The position numbers and the translations under genes were made by a program. A model generated the notes under the pieces. The model was not told where the DNA came from and made no database searches. It saw nothing but the letters and a program-made list of their open reading frames with translations. A stretch of 64,000 nt of DNA, from the NCBI RefSeq assembly GCF_051622035.1, contig NC_135356.1:13378079-13442078 (forward strand), in the 5' to 3' direction. Within the stretch, counting starts at the first letter, position 1. Each line of letters opens with the position of its first letter. Shown here piece by piece: positions 9,853 through 20,189 of this stretch. Source of the DNA: Arctopsyche grandis. Its lineage: Eukaryota > Arthropoda > Insecta > Trichoptera > Hydropsychidae.

Positions 9853-10113
9853 GCCACCGAATTGGCGCATTCCCGTGGAGTTCTCAGAAGTGACCGATAC
9901 CGTGGGGCTGAGTGTTGTGGGAATACATATCCGAGTACGTGACCATAACAATAGGTAAGCAAACCGGACGTCGAGTGACCTATCCGTTATAAGGCGGTAC
10001 TTGATATCGCCTAAGACATTCTGGACGGAGCACTGCCAGTGTGTGCATCTCCTTAATCACCAATAAATGCTGTGAAACGACTTTGGCCTTTTACTTGGAG
10101 CCTCCACGCAACA
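9853..10113 (+). mobile_element. LTR with short internal remnant, copia-like ends
   Basis: 9913-10113 (201 bp) starts TGTTG and ends CAACA, with AATAAA at about 10061. The 60 bp upstream (9853-9912) end in a purine-rich run, as the interior of an element does before its 3' LTR. The rest of the element is absent. I see no target duplication. TGTTG...CAACA ends are common in Ty1/copia, but short ends alone do not settle the family. An inverted copy is at 50016-50276. The inverted duplication begins exactly at the cut edge of this remnant. Confidence 0.5.
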
Positions 10114-10367
10114 ATACTTATTATTTTACAAGGTAATCGTAAAATTTCACCAATACTGGAAAGATTATATCTAAGGCTAATAATACATATATATTTTTAT
10201 GTAGTATCAAAATAATTTTCTTTTTTTTTTATTTATAAAATTCTAAACATGATATTTTGGATATAATTTTTAGAATTCGGGTGTGACCAACCCATGACTT
10301 TATCTATGTATTTGAAGAATATAAGAAGGTGACAAAACAAAATTCGATATTAAACCGTACAGACACA

Positions 10368-10515
10368 TTGGCGCTGTCCACACATACGATATCTACTAAC
10401 GATATTTGCAATATTTTCAATATCCAGTTCACAACATTGCAACCTGTGGTTGCTATTTAGGAACTGGTTATGGAAAATATCGTAAGCAATATCGTTGGTG
10501 TGAACGCAGCCATTC
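10368..10515. repeat. Foldback MITE-like element in block C
   Basis: ggcgctgtccacacatacg on the left is matched inversely by gttggtgtgaacgcagcc on the right, and the inner part (aatatcgt/acgatatt, ccagttc/gaactgg) is also self-complementary. About 148 bp. The inverted twin lies at about 49614-49761. The open frames 10350-10532 and 49597-49779 are produced by this hairpin and are not called as genes. Confidence 0.5.
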
Positions 10516-10739
10516 ACAAATACCGGCAGCATTATGAAATACTAATAGCTATGATAGCATTTTCGATACAAATTGAGAGCAAATGTATGGAAACTTGCAC
10601 AAGATAAAAGTTCTAATTCCGGTTTGTCGGATTTTGTTCGATTTTTTTTTATTACTTAAAATTACTATAATTATTATACACATTAAACATTAAGAAAATA
10701 AAATCAATTTAAAAGGTTAAAATAAAATAATGAAATATT

Positions 10740-11100
10740 TAAAACATTATTATTGAAAAAATACGAATTTAGTCCGAAAATATGATTTCGTTCAAATCTG
10801 ATATTCTTCGAAAGTTTAATAAGTTTTGTTTGTTCAAAAACTGAAAGCAAATAAAACTTTTAGGAAATATACATATATCATTTAAATAATTTTGTGTGAA
10901 GTTTTTGAGGTGTGTAAAACCAGAATGAATCGTCGTACTATCCATGGTTGAAAAATCGCTTTGAAATTTAACGTCAAACAGTTATTCCCAAGCAACTGTC
11001 AAAGCAGCCAACGCTGAAATCATACGACGTACATCGAAATACGTATTTTTCAAATACTAGGAGTTTATATAACATACTCGTTGATAATTGATTTACCTAG
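10740..11100 (-). other. Diverged paralogue of the D-gene 5' region
   Basis: Read on the minus strand, 11060 down to 10740 resembles the 5' flank, start codon and following non-coding stretch of the D gene copies at 31.73-32.07 and 45.64-45.98 kb. The shared text includes tttgacgttaaatttcaaag, then an ATG-x-x-AGTAC/ACTACGAC context, then tttacacacc. Here the downstream coding exon is missing. It looks like a truncated D paralogue. The twin is at 49080-49400. Confidence 0.4.
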
Positions 11101-11102
11101 TC

Positions 11103-11119
11103 CAGGGATCGCCAAACTC
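11103..11119 (+). repeat. hAT-like terminal motif
   Basis: CAGGGATCGCCAAACTC resembles the CAGGGGTCGGCAAACT-type ends of hAT elements. No matching right end was found downstream, so the element's extent is unknown. It might enclose the ORF at 11528-11962. Inverted twin near 49016-49032. Confidence 0.3.
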
Positions 11120-11527
11120 TTGGAACAAAAGAGCCAAGTATGAGTAGCAAAACAGTTTACAGTGTTTAACTGCAAAGAGAAACAGTTTACAACAGGTTTA
11201 TAGTCGGTTGAAATCATGCATCATCCTTTCGAAAGATGCACTTTTAAAAATAATAATAATACCAAACGGAAAATAAATAGCAAATCTTCATCAAAAGAAG
11301 AAGACGACGACATTCGCCCATTTTATAAAAAAAAAATTTTTTCTTAATTATCAGTTCAATTTAACATCTATTGAAAATGTATTTGCTGAATTTTAAATTC
11401 GATTTAATTTTCACCGTAAACAAACGAATCGACATTTTTCTAATAAATTAATTGAACCTTTAGACGTGTAACATAATTGAGATAAATTATCATCGCTGTA
11501 ACGGAATAGAATAATTTTGGAATAGAA

Positions 11528-11962
11528 ATGGACAAAACTGTACAAACATTGAAGCAACATGCCACGAAAACAGCCCAGCAAACAGAAAAACCGAAAAAAA
11601 AGACCCGCAAGGTGGTTAGACATTGCGGATTTTGCTATAGAAACCTAATGAAAAACATGTTCCATCATTTGGGCATGTGCAACGAGTGTATGAAGCAAAG
11701 ACAGAACAAATGTTGTGGACATGTTCAACCCATCTGTCCGGCAATGAACAGTGACACATCTTGCAGCAATAGACCATCGAATCATTGCATCCCTCAAGAA
11801 AACGTTTTCATGGTTAAAACAGAGAAAAATTCTCAAGGAGAACTGCGTCATCAATTCCATTGTAAGGACTGCTACAACCAAGCGGACTTGGAAGATTGCA
11901 TCGTGTTGATGACGTCACTGAACACCATATTGCCATTCGATGAAGATATTGAAACATTATGA
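11528..11962 (+). CDS. Cys/His-rich 144-residue protein, unrecognised (copy P)
   Basis: A single open frame starts MDKTVQTLKQ. A Lys-rich segment at residues about 20-30 (KPKKKTRK) could be a nuclear signal. It is followed by clustered Cys/His: HCGFC (about 32-36), HHLGMCNEC (about 47-55), CCGH (about 63-66) and HCKDC (about 112-116). This spacing suggests zinc binding. The C-terminus is acidic (LPFDEDIETL). I recognise no family. The copy at 48175-48609 encodes the identical protein, so either the duplication is young or the frame is constrained. No intron is needed. It could be an element-derived gene, since a hAT-like end lies 420 bp upstream. Confidence 0.5.
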   Translation: MDKTVQTLKQHATKTAQQTEKPKKKTRKVVRHCGFCYRNLMKNMFHHLGMCNECMKQRQNKCCGHVQPICPAMNSDTSCSNRPSNHCIPQENVFMVKTEKNSQGELRHQFHCKDCYNQADLEDCIVLMTSLNTILPFDEDIETL

Positions 11963-12168
11963 TTTAAATTTTGATTCATAATTCAAATACATAATGTGAA
12001 ATTCTTAACAAATGCAATTGTACCTTCCGTTCAGTTACATATTTGCATACAAAAGTTCCGGTCTATACTTACATTATTGATTAGTTTCGTTGCAGTAAAA
12101 TATAGTAAACAAGGAATCTAGGGTGGACACCACGCGACTTTTCTACGAAATTTTATTATACATATAAA

Positions 12169-12409
12169 CAGGCGCGGCTCGAGCATAGGAACTGCGGCGC
12201 TGCAGCACCCCCAGAAAAAATACAAAATATCACATTTGTATACATTTACAACTTGTGAATATAATTTATATGAGAATGATTAGATATTTGACATAATCAT
12301 TATTAATGAGTATGTTAAATATATCTAAATACAAGTTGTAAATGCGATTTTCTTGTAATTTTTCTGGGGGTGCTGCAGCGCCGCAGTTCCTTTGCACGAG
12401 CCGCGCCTG
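12169..12409. mobile_element. hAT-type MITE with 8-bp target duplication (copy P)
   Basis: 241 bp with long terminal inverted repeats starting CAGGCGCGGCTCG and ending CGAGCCGCGCCTG; the arms are over 50 bp. It is flanked by an 8-bp duplication, catataaa (12161-12168 and 12410-12417), typical of hAT. No coding capacity. It interrupts a LINE endonuclease remnant. The inverted copy at 47728-47968 keeps the same duplication, so the insertion predates the P/Q duplication. Confidence 0.9.
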
Positions 12410-12417
12410 CATATAAA

Positions 12418-12720
12418 GCAAGATAAAGTACAAATGCAGCTTCTGGTAGTTCAGGTGTTTTTAGAGGAATTTTGCAATTGATCTCTTCATTTAATATTTG
12501 CTTAAACAGAATCCAGTCAGGTTTTTTTTTGTTATGAAGCGATGGTGGTTTCTGTTTTTGTATTACTTGGCTGTTTAGTGTTACTATAATTGGCGAGTGA
12601 TCTGACGATAAATCTAGGCAAGACTTAAAATGTTCAGAAATTCCTTTGATTTTGAAAAAATCAACTACATAGCTACGATACAGGTTTTTCATTCCAAATT
12701 GACCCTTTTTCATTTCGAAT
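12418..12720 (-). pseudogene. LINE endonuclease remnant (Jockey-like), copy P
   Basis: The minus-strand frame contains SCLDLSSDHSPIIVTLNS, matching the SDHxPI catalytic end of an apurinic-type LINE endonuclease. It continues to KKPDWILFKQIL, typical of the linker before reverse transcriptase. The frame then runs into the MITE at 12409, so the apparent C-terminus is transposon sequence. Only this fragment is present. The twin is at 47435-47719, and a shorter piece is at about 33530-33618. Confidence 0.7.
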
Positions 12721-13774
12721 TAAACCTTTTTCATTTCAAATTTACCCCTTTTCAATGTTAATTTGAAATGAAAAAGCGTCCATTTGAAATGAAAACCCAT
12801 ATAAAAAGGCCAACAGTAAATTTTAATACTAGATTAAAAATCTTTTTGTTTAATTAAAACTAAAAATTTTACTAAGCATTTAAATTTTGTATGTTGTAAT
12901 AGAAAAAAATGTACATATTTTTCGATGTTTATTCTTATAATGAAATGTAAATGGTATACATATATTTTTTATCACACAAAAATTTTATTGCTTATTCACT
13001 GAAACTTTTTAGTAAATATAAATTTATACAACTATTTGTGTTTATTATTTTATACTGAATTATTATGATAAAATAATAATATGGTATGAATGTGTATGAT
13101 GATACAAGAAAATAAAATCTTGTGTTAATTCATTTTTATAGTAGATATATATGTATGTATGAAAGTGTTGATGAACTGATCGATTTGAGAGGTCTACTCT
13201 GACAAAATATTGAAATTCAATCTTTTGCAGAATGCAGTCGGAACAACCAATTGTGTCAGTAAATATCAAACATTCACAATAAACTGTAAGTATGGTTCAT
13301 TATACATATATCCATAATATCACGCCAAATTCAACAGTTAAAGGTCTGTTCATACCTAGTCGGCACGTATCGGCGGCAGCAGCAGCAGGTAAAGTCGTGC
13401 GGAAAGTATTCTTTGGTACTTAAAAACTATGAAACTACAAGTAAAGAAAACATCAATAAGTAATTATGGCGTGACTAAAATGATGATGTGAAAATATTTT
13501 GTTAATATCGAACATGACGAAATTCCAAATGGTGATCTTTTCTTCTCAATAAGTTATTTTAAACAATGACAGACATATCAGCGAGACTCATAATATAACA
13601 GCAATGTACATATGAAAGACAATTTAATACAATTGAAAAATAAACCCAATACACGTATTGGTCCCGCTCTATTATTATTCACGACCATTTCGTTTTTCAG
13701 CAAATCCATCAAATCTTGAAGGAACACTGCTTTCTATTGTTCGAGACAGCCTGAAATGAATCAATTTTAAAGAA
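12721..13774. other. AT-rich part of block D, no gene seen
   Basis: 12721-12790 has short imperfect repeats of catttcaaatt/aatttgaaatg. The rest is AT-rich, and matches, inverted, 32484-33530 and 46396-47345. At 13342-13400 a GC-richer string with agcagcagcagc follows a GGTCTGTTCATAC motif. Nothing looks coding. Confidence 0.5.
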
Positions 13775-14169
13775 TCAATTATAAAATTTGACTTTAGTAT
13801 ATACGTACATATAATATGTACTTAAATCACTACACGTACCTTTCATCGGGCGACTATCTGTAGAAAACGCATCATATTTAGGAGGCTCATCTTTTATTGC
13901 AGTTCCCGATATTGGTACCCCAGAGTCCTCGTTAGCACCAACATTATCTTGTCTGTGGATAGCATTGTATCCTACGGTAGTGACCATATACTGTATACTC
14001 TGGGGCGGATCTCACCATATCGTTTTTCTATAAAACGATCAAGTGTACGTATATTTGTGTCTACTACATACATTAGATACAGGCTAATAGCCGTACTCGA
14101 AACTCGAAATAGAAATGTACCCCAATAATCGTCGATGCCTTCAATTTCTTCAAGCGTAGTGCTAGCCAT
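13775..14169 (-). CDS. D gene: small possible membrane protein (copy P)
   Basis: The minus-strand frame from 14169 reads MASTTLEEIEGIDDYWGTFL and continues with a hydrophobic segment (about residues 18-38, FLFRVSSTAISLYLMYVV) and a basic tail, stopping at 13972 (65 residues). An overlapping frame (13987-13775, MVTTVGYNAIHRQ) follows and ends near a consensus donor, GGTACGTG. An acceptor, CATTTCAG, lies at about 13750. In copies R and Q the first frame is preceded by about 220 bp ending TTTCCAG, so it looks like an internal exon there. I do not recognise the protein. Which of the overlapping frames is real is unclear. Confidence 0.35.
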
Positions 14170-14658
14170 GGTTGAAAAATGGCTTTGAAACTTAACGTCA
14201 AACAGATATTTCAAAGCAACTGTCAAATTGACACATCAAAACAGCCAACGCTAAAATCATACGACGTAAATCGTAATTCGAAATACGTCTTTCAAACACT
14301 AGGAGTTTAGGACAGAGTTTTTATCCTCGTGTGCTATTGCATTTATTAAATGAACGTAAAATCGTGCCAAAGAATTATTAATGACGAAGAGAAGCCATCA
14401 AAAGGTTTATGAAAAAAATATAAAGTATTTAAGTATTAAAAATAAAAAAATATTAATAAAATCAAGCCCAACTGCAATTATCAATCAATATATCTCTTAA
14501 ACTGGATTTTATAGAATTCATTTAAAAAAATAACGACTAACTGAGAAAATTGATGCCTTTGGGCGTGCGATCTATTACGCACGATTTCTAATAAATTTAT
14601 TGTAAAAGTTAATGATATTTTTATTTAATATTGTAGTGACATCTATCCTTAACCCAAA
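14170..14658. other. D-gene 5' flank and Helitron target flank
   Basis: Non-coding. 14170-14310 contains the putative upstream region shared by all D copies and, diverged, by 10.93-11.06 kb. 14380-14658 is AT-rich and occurs four times in the window (also about 30439-30711, 31376-31650 and 36992-37248). This repetition reveals the empty site of the Helitron. Confidence 0.6.
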
Positions 14659-14699
14659 TCTAATCTATAATTTGGAAAGAGACTTTGTATGTATCCTTG

Positions 14700-14731
<32 letters not shown>

Positions 14732-16819
14732 TAGATCGGTGACGTCATCGAACACGTGATTCGATTTTTTTTTTTTCGATCCATGGGCGCCGATTTGTTT
14801 TTTTCGTTTCAATGGATTCACCCCCGCGGGGGCGCAAGGCGAGTAGCTTCATGGGGCCCCGCCAGGGGCGCCACAAGGGGCGCAGCCCCGTGGGGCCCCG
14901 AAGGGGGCCCGGAGGGCGCAGCCTCATGGGGCGCAGCCCCATGGGGCTCAAAAGGGGGCGCAGCTTTATGGGGCACAGCCTTATCGGCCGCAGCCTTATG
15001 GGGCGCAACCTTATGGGGCGCAGCCTTATGGGGCGCTGTCTTATGGGGCGCAGCCTTAGGGGCGCAGCCTTATGGGGCGCCGCCTTATGGGGCGCCGCCT
15101 TATGGGGCGCCGCCTTATGGGGCGCCGCCTTATGGGGCGCCGCCTTATGGAGCTTAGCCACATGGGGCCCCGAAGGGGGCGCAAGGGGGCGCAGCCTCAT
15201 GGGGCGCAGCCCCATGGGGCCCCAAAGGGGGCGCAGCCTCATGGGGAGTAGCCCCATGGGGCCCCGAAGGGGGCGCAGGGGGGCGCAGCCTCATGGGGCG
15301 TAGCCTTATGGGGCGCTGTCTTATGGGGCGCAGTCTTATGGGGCACCGCCTTATGGAGCTTAGCCGCATGCGGCCCCGAAGGGGGCGCAGCCTCATGGGG
15401 CGCAGCCCCATGGGGCCCCAAAGGGGGCGCAGCCCCATGGGGCCCCTAAGGGGGCGCAGCCTCATGGGGCCCCGAAGGGGGTGCAGCCTCATTGGGCTCC
15501 AAAGGGGGCGCAGCCTCATGGGGCGCAGCCCCATGGGGCCCCGAAGGGGGCGCAGGGGGGCGCAGCCTCATGGGGCGCCGCCTTATGGGGCGCTGCCTTA
15601 TGGGGCGCCGCCTTATGGGGCGCAGCCTTATGGGGCGCTGTCTTATGGGGCACAGCCTTATGGGGCGCCGCCATATGGGGCGCCGCCTTATGGGGCGCTG
15701 CCTTATGGGGCGCCGCCTTATGGGGCGCCGCCTTATGGAGCTTAGCCGCATGGGGCCCCGAAGGGGGCGCAGCCTCATGGGGCGAAGCCCCATGAAGCGC
15801 AGCCTTATGAGGCGAAGCCCTAAACGGCAACTGATCATGGGGGCGAAGCCCTTGACGGCATTTAATCATGGGGGCGCGGAGGGGCGAAGCCCTAATAGGC
15901 ATTAACTAAGGGGGGCGAAGCCCTAGGCGGCATTTAATCATGAGGGTGCGGAGGGGCGAAGCCCCAAAAGGCATTAGTTAAGGGGGGCGAAGCCCTAAAC
16001 GGCATTTAACAATGGGGGCGCGGAGGGGCGAAGCCCTAAAAGGCATTAACTAAGGGGGGCGAAGCCCTAAACGGCATTTAATAATGGGGGCGCGGAGGGG
16101 CGAAGCCCTAAAAAGCAACTGATAATGGGGGCGAAGCCCTAGACGGCAATTAACCATGGGGACGTGGAGGGGCGAAGCCCTTATCGGCAACTGATCATGG
16201 GGGCGAAGCCCTAGATGGCATTTAATCATGAGGGTGCGGAGGGGCGAAGCCCCAAAAGGCATTAGTTAAGGGCGGCGAAGCCCTAAACGGCAGTTAATCA
16301 TGGGGGCGCGGAGGGGCGAAGCCCTAAAAGGCAACTGATCATGGGGGCGAAGCCCAAGACGGCATTTAACCATGGGGACGTGGAGGGGCGAAGCCCTTAT
16401 CGGCAACTGATCATGGGGGCGAAGCCCTAGACGGCAATTAACCATGGGGACGTGGAGGGGCGAAGCCCTAAAAGGCAACTGATCATGGGGGCGAAGCCCT
16501 AAACGGCAATTGCTCATGGGGCGTGGAGGGGCGAAGCCCTAGAAGGCAAAGGCTCAGGGGGGTGCCGAGGGCGAAGCCCTAGAATGAAAAAAAAAAAATT
16601 TGATTTTTTTTTTTGATTTTTTTTAAAAAAAAATTTTGATTTTTTTTTTTTATTTTTTTTTTATTTTTTTTTTATTTTTTTTTTTATTTTTTTTTTAATT
16701 TTTTTTTTTAATTTTTTTTTTAAATTTTTAAATTTTTTTTTTTTTTTAATTAAATTAGCTTAGTCATGTTTAAGCGGTTTATATTATAAACACTGAGCGA
16801 AGCCGGGTAATACAGCTAG
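14659..16819 (+). mobile_element. Helitron, unit 1 of a tandem pair
   Basis: It starts TCTAATCTATAATTTGG and ends gggtaatacagCTAG, between A and T. The 5'-TC, 3'-CTRR and A^T rules define Helitrons. The uninterrupted target is visible at 30438/30439 and 36991/36992. There is no Rep/helicase coding, so it is non-autonomous. The body is very GC-rich and repetitive: about 14820-15790 is built on catggggcgcagcc-type units, and about 15783-16580 on units containing gggcgaagccct. A poly-T/A tract (about 16583-16750) precedes the conserved 3' end. Confidence 0.85.
15783..16580 (+). repeat. Array of GGGCGAAGCCC mini-hairpins
   Basis: About 23 occurrences of GCGAAGC framed by G and C runs, spaced about 28-43 bp, separated by short AT-containing spacers (taaacggcatttaatcatg type). 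A second array of about 20 lies at 17740-18420. Each core can fold with a GAA loop. The same core occurs once more in the Helitron 3' terminus (gagcgaagccggg). Confidence 0.85.
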
Positions 16820-16822
16820 TCT

Positions 16823-18636
16823 TCTAATCTATAATTTGGAAAGAGACTTTGTATGTATCCTTGGTCGTCGTTTTCGTCGTCGTCGTCCGTAGATCGGTGA
16901 CGTCATCGAACACGTGATTCGATTTTTTTTTTTTCGATCCATGGGCGCCGATTTGTTTTTTTCGTTTCAATGGATTCACCCCCGCGGGGGCGCAAGGCGA
17001 GTAGCTTCATGGGGCCCCGCCAGGGGCGCCACAAGGGGCGCAGCCCCGTGGGGCCCCAGCCTCATGGGGCGCAGCCCCATGGGGCTCAAAAGGGGGCGCC
17101 ACAAGGGGCGCAGCCCCGTGGGGCCCCGAAGGGGGCCCGGGGGGCCCAGCCTCATGGGGCACAGCCCCATGGGGCTCAAAAGGGGGCGCCACAAGGGGCG
17201 CAGCCCCGTGGGGCCCCGGGGGGGCCCAGCCTCATGGGGCTCAAAAGGGGGCGCCACAAGGGGCGCAGCCCCGTGGGGCCCCGGGGGGCCCAGCCTCATG
17301 GGGCTCAAAAGGGGGCGCCACAAGAGGCGCAGCCCCGTGGGGCCCCGGGGGGCCCAGCCTCATGGGGCGCAGCCCCATGGGGCTCAAAAGGGGGCGCCAC
17401 AAGGAACGCAGCCCCGTGGGGCCCCGAAGGGGGCCCGGGGGGCCCAGCCTCATGGGGCGCAGCCCCATGGGGCTCAAAAGGGGGCGCCACAAGGGGCGCA
17501 GCCCCGTGGGGCCCCGGGGGGGCCCAGCCTCATGGGGCGCAGCCCCATGGGGCTCAAAAGGGGGCGCCACAAGGGGCGCAGCCCCGTGGGGCCCCGAATG
17601 GGGGCCCGGGGGGCCCAGCCTCATGGGGCGCAGCCCCATGGGGCTCAAAAGGGGGCGCCACAAGGGGCGCAGCCCCGTGGGGCCCCGAAGGGGGCCCGGG
17701 GGGCCCAGCCTCATGGGGCGCAAGCCCTAATAGGCATTAACTAAGGGGGGCGAAGCCCTAGACGGCAATTAATCATGGGGGCGCGGAGGGGCGAAGCCCT
17801 AAAAGGCAACTGATCATGGGGGCGAAGCCTTAGACGGCATTTAATCATGGGGGCGCGGAGGGGCGAAGCCCTAAAAGGCATTAACTAAGGGGGGCGAAGC
17901 CCTAAACGGCAATTAACCTTGGGGGCGCGGGGGGCGAAGCCCTAAAAGGCATTAACTAAGGGGGGCGAAGCCCTAGACGGCTTTGAATCATGGGGGCGCG
18001 GAGGGGCGAAGCCCTAAAAGGCAACTGATCATGGGGGCGAAGCCCTAAACGGCAATTGCTCATGGGGCGTGGAGGGGCGAAGCCCTAAAAGGCATCAACT
18101 AGGGGGGGCGAAGCCCTAGACGGCATTTAATCATGGGGGTGCGGAGGGGCGAAGCCCTAAAAGGCATTAACTAAGGGGGGCGAAGCCCTAAACGGCAATT
18201 AATCTTGGGGTTGCGGGGGGCGAAGCCCTAAAAGGCATTAACTAAGGGGGGCGAAGCCCTAGACGGCTTTGAATCATGGGGGCGCGGAGGGGCGAAGCCC
18301 TAAAAGGCAACTGATCATGGGGGCGAAGCCCTAAACGGCAATTGCTCATGGGGCGTGGAGGGGCGAAGCCCTAGAAGGCAAAGGCTCAGGGGGGTGCCGA
18401 GGGCGAAGCCCTAGAAGGCAAAAAAAAAAATTTGATTTTTTTTTTTGATTTTTTAAATTTTTTTTTTGATTTTTTTTTTTGATTTTTTTTTTGATTTTTT
18501 TTTTTATTTTTTTTAATTTTTTTTTTAATTTTTTTTTTAAATTTTTTAATTTTTTTTTTTTTTTAATTAAATTAGCTTAGTCATGTTTAAGCGGTTTATA
18601 TTATAAACACTGAGCGAAGCCGGGTAATACAGCTAG
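16823..18636 (+). mobile_element. Helitron, unit 2 of a tandem pair
   Basis: A second copy begins 3 bp after unit 1 with the same tctaatctataatttgg start and ends with the same CTAG, followed by T at 18637 and the target sequence. The body is a different expansion: about 16980-17720 is a roughly 65-90-bp GC-rich unit (catggggctcaaaaggggg core), and then about 17720-18420 has gggcgaagccct units. Head-to-tail Helitrons are known and fit rolling-circle replication that passes the first terminator. Confidence 0.85.
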
Positions 18637-18880
18637 TATACAATATAACCGCATTGGGTTGTCAAATAAATGTAGAAATCAACTCTATCATCGAACTTTC
18701 GGTTTCCATACAAAAAGTGACAGATAAATGTGGCCATATCAGATATGATATCACACCAAATTATTCACACACGAAAAGAAGTGGATTTCACAAAGTGGAT
18801 CTATTACAATGATCCATAAGAGTCATTTTCCTGTACGTTTCAATGGTTTTTAGGATAAAATTGTAAAATGTGATCGTAAT
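18637..18880. repeat. End of block P beyond the Helitron
   Basis: 18637-18794 is the reverse complement of about 30290-30438 and about 36840-36991. Homology ends abruptly near tggatttcac (18794). The following 90 bp are unassigned. Confidence 0.75.
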
Positions 18881-19090
18881 GTGTGTTTTACCATTGGTAA
18901 AATATACACAGGTTATTTACGTAAAGCATCCGACTCAAACACAAACTGGAAATTTACAGTGAATTTACAACTTTTAATGGTTACCGATATTATTGACTCA
19001 TGTATTATGGATGCAATATATCAGTTCACTACTTCTGAATCTTCATGCATTGTATCCAATGCACGTTTACCAAGCATAAGACGTAGGTGA
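18881..19090 (+). other. Possible decayed exon, unrecognised
   Basis: An open frame of 69 residues (MCFTIGKIYTGYLRKASDS...) ends at GTAGGTGAGTAG, which contains a plausible splice donor. Codon use looks somewhat protein-like, but no family is recognised and the frame is closed upstream. Could be a gene relic or chance. Confidence 0.2.
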
Positions 19091-19166
19091 GTAGAATCAT
19101 ATTCTGACAATATTACTGATTCTGAGTGTCATCAACTTGATAGAGCATTTGCTAAAGCAATATATT

Positions 19167-19275
19167 GTTACACCGAATCCGTGAAATTGTCTATTACCCG
19201 CATTCGGCAACAGAATTGCCGAATGCGTGAAAAATGCAAGCACGTTGCCCAGTTCACGGATTCGGCAAATTCTTT
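19167..19275 (+). repeat. Nested double-hairpin element, copy 1
   Basis: An outer stem, CCGAATCCGTGAA...TTCACGGATTCGG, encloses an inner stem, GCATTCGGCAA...TTGCCGAATGC. A diverged partial copy follows to about 19330. An inverted copy lies at about 20190-20300. The two could be separate small elements or the ends of a 1.13-kb element. The sequence between (19331-20189) is non-coding and includes fragments of block B (19950-20180). Confidence 0.55.
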
Positions 19276-20189
19276 GGCGAATGCGTGTATTCGGCAAGAA
19301 TTTGTCTGCTCAAGGCGTGGAGTCGGCAAATAGACAGCAGCGCTCCGGTGTTGTTTTTTAGAACTGGACAGCGTGGACAAGTGTCAAAGTGACAGCTGAA
19401 TGAGGATGTTTAATTTACATATTGTTATGTATAAATATGACTACATACATATGTTTCGATCATCTCATATGACTGGTACATAAATTATGCTATTTTTTTA
19501 TACATTTTGATCAATATTTTAACAGTCGGAATTTTATATCTTTTGAAGAATCAGTATTATATTATAAATATTTTATTTCATTACACATGTCCCAGAACAT
19601 AGCTCTCGGCTTCACCGACCAGACCAAATGTATAAAAATGTGAACGACTAAGAAATCACCGGGTGTGAAACGCTTAATCTAACTGCATATATCTCTCCGG
19701 AGTCCGGAGATACATTTATCCGAAGGACCAAAACAGCCCTGCGTGACCTGAGCCATAGAACACTTTGTATTTTAACAAGCTTGTAGTCACCTCTCACTCA
19801 CTGGTTTAACTTAAAAACATTTTTTGGACAGGGGACTATTACAGACTCTTTGAAGTCTTTGAGAATGGGCTAAAAATGTACCTTAAATTTAAACAATAAG
19901 TCACTATTAATAGTTTTTTGGGCTTTTATTATTTCTTTTACACAAAAATACATGGAGCTGACTGTGTGTTCATACATAGTAAATAATTTTTACATGATAT
20001 AAATTAATATTAAAAATTTTAACAACTTTTCCCACCGTCACAGATAGAATTTGCTCATATTTAAATTTAGCGCATTTCACAGGAGTTGTTACAGTGTAAA
20101 GACATTAACTAAAGAGGACAAAGACCCTTTATATAGATAGTGCATAATTTCTAGTGGTCATTATCTTTTATCATTAATTCTTTACACGT

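Noticed and set aside
10350-10532. 60-residue ORF conserved at 49597-49779
   Set aside because: It coincides with a self-complementary foldback element; conservation follows from the block duplication.
14706-14732. cgtcgtcg run as a regulatory element
   Set aside because: Simple microsatellite near the Helitron 5' end, with variable length between copies.
14745-15905. Many Gly/Ala/Pro/Arg-rich ORFs on both strands (also 16914-17744 and 30761-31289)
   Set aside because: GC-rich tandem repeats of a Helitron with few stop codons; frames are open on both strands and encode only repeats.
15783-16580. Regularly spaced repeats resembling a CRISPR array
   Set aside because: Eukaryotic DNA inside a Helitron; spacers are themselves repeated and no cas genes are present.
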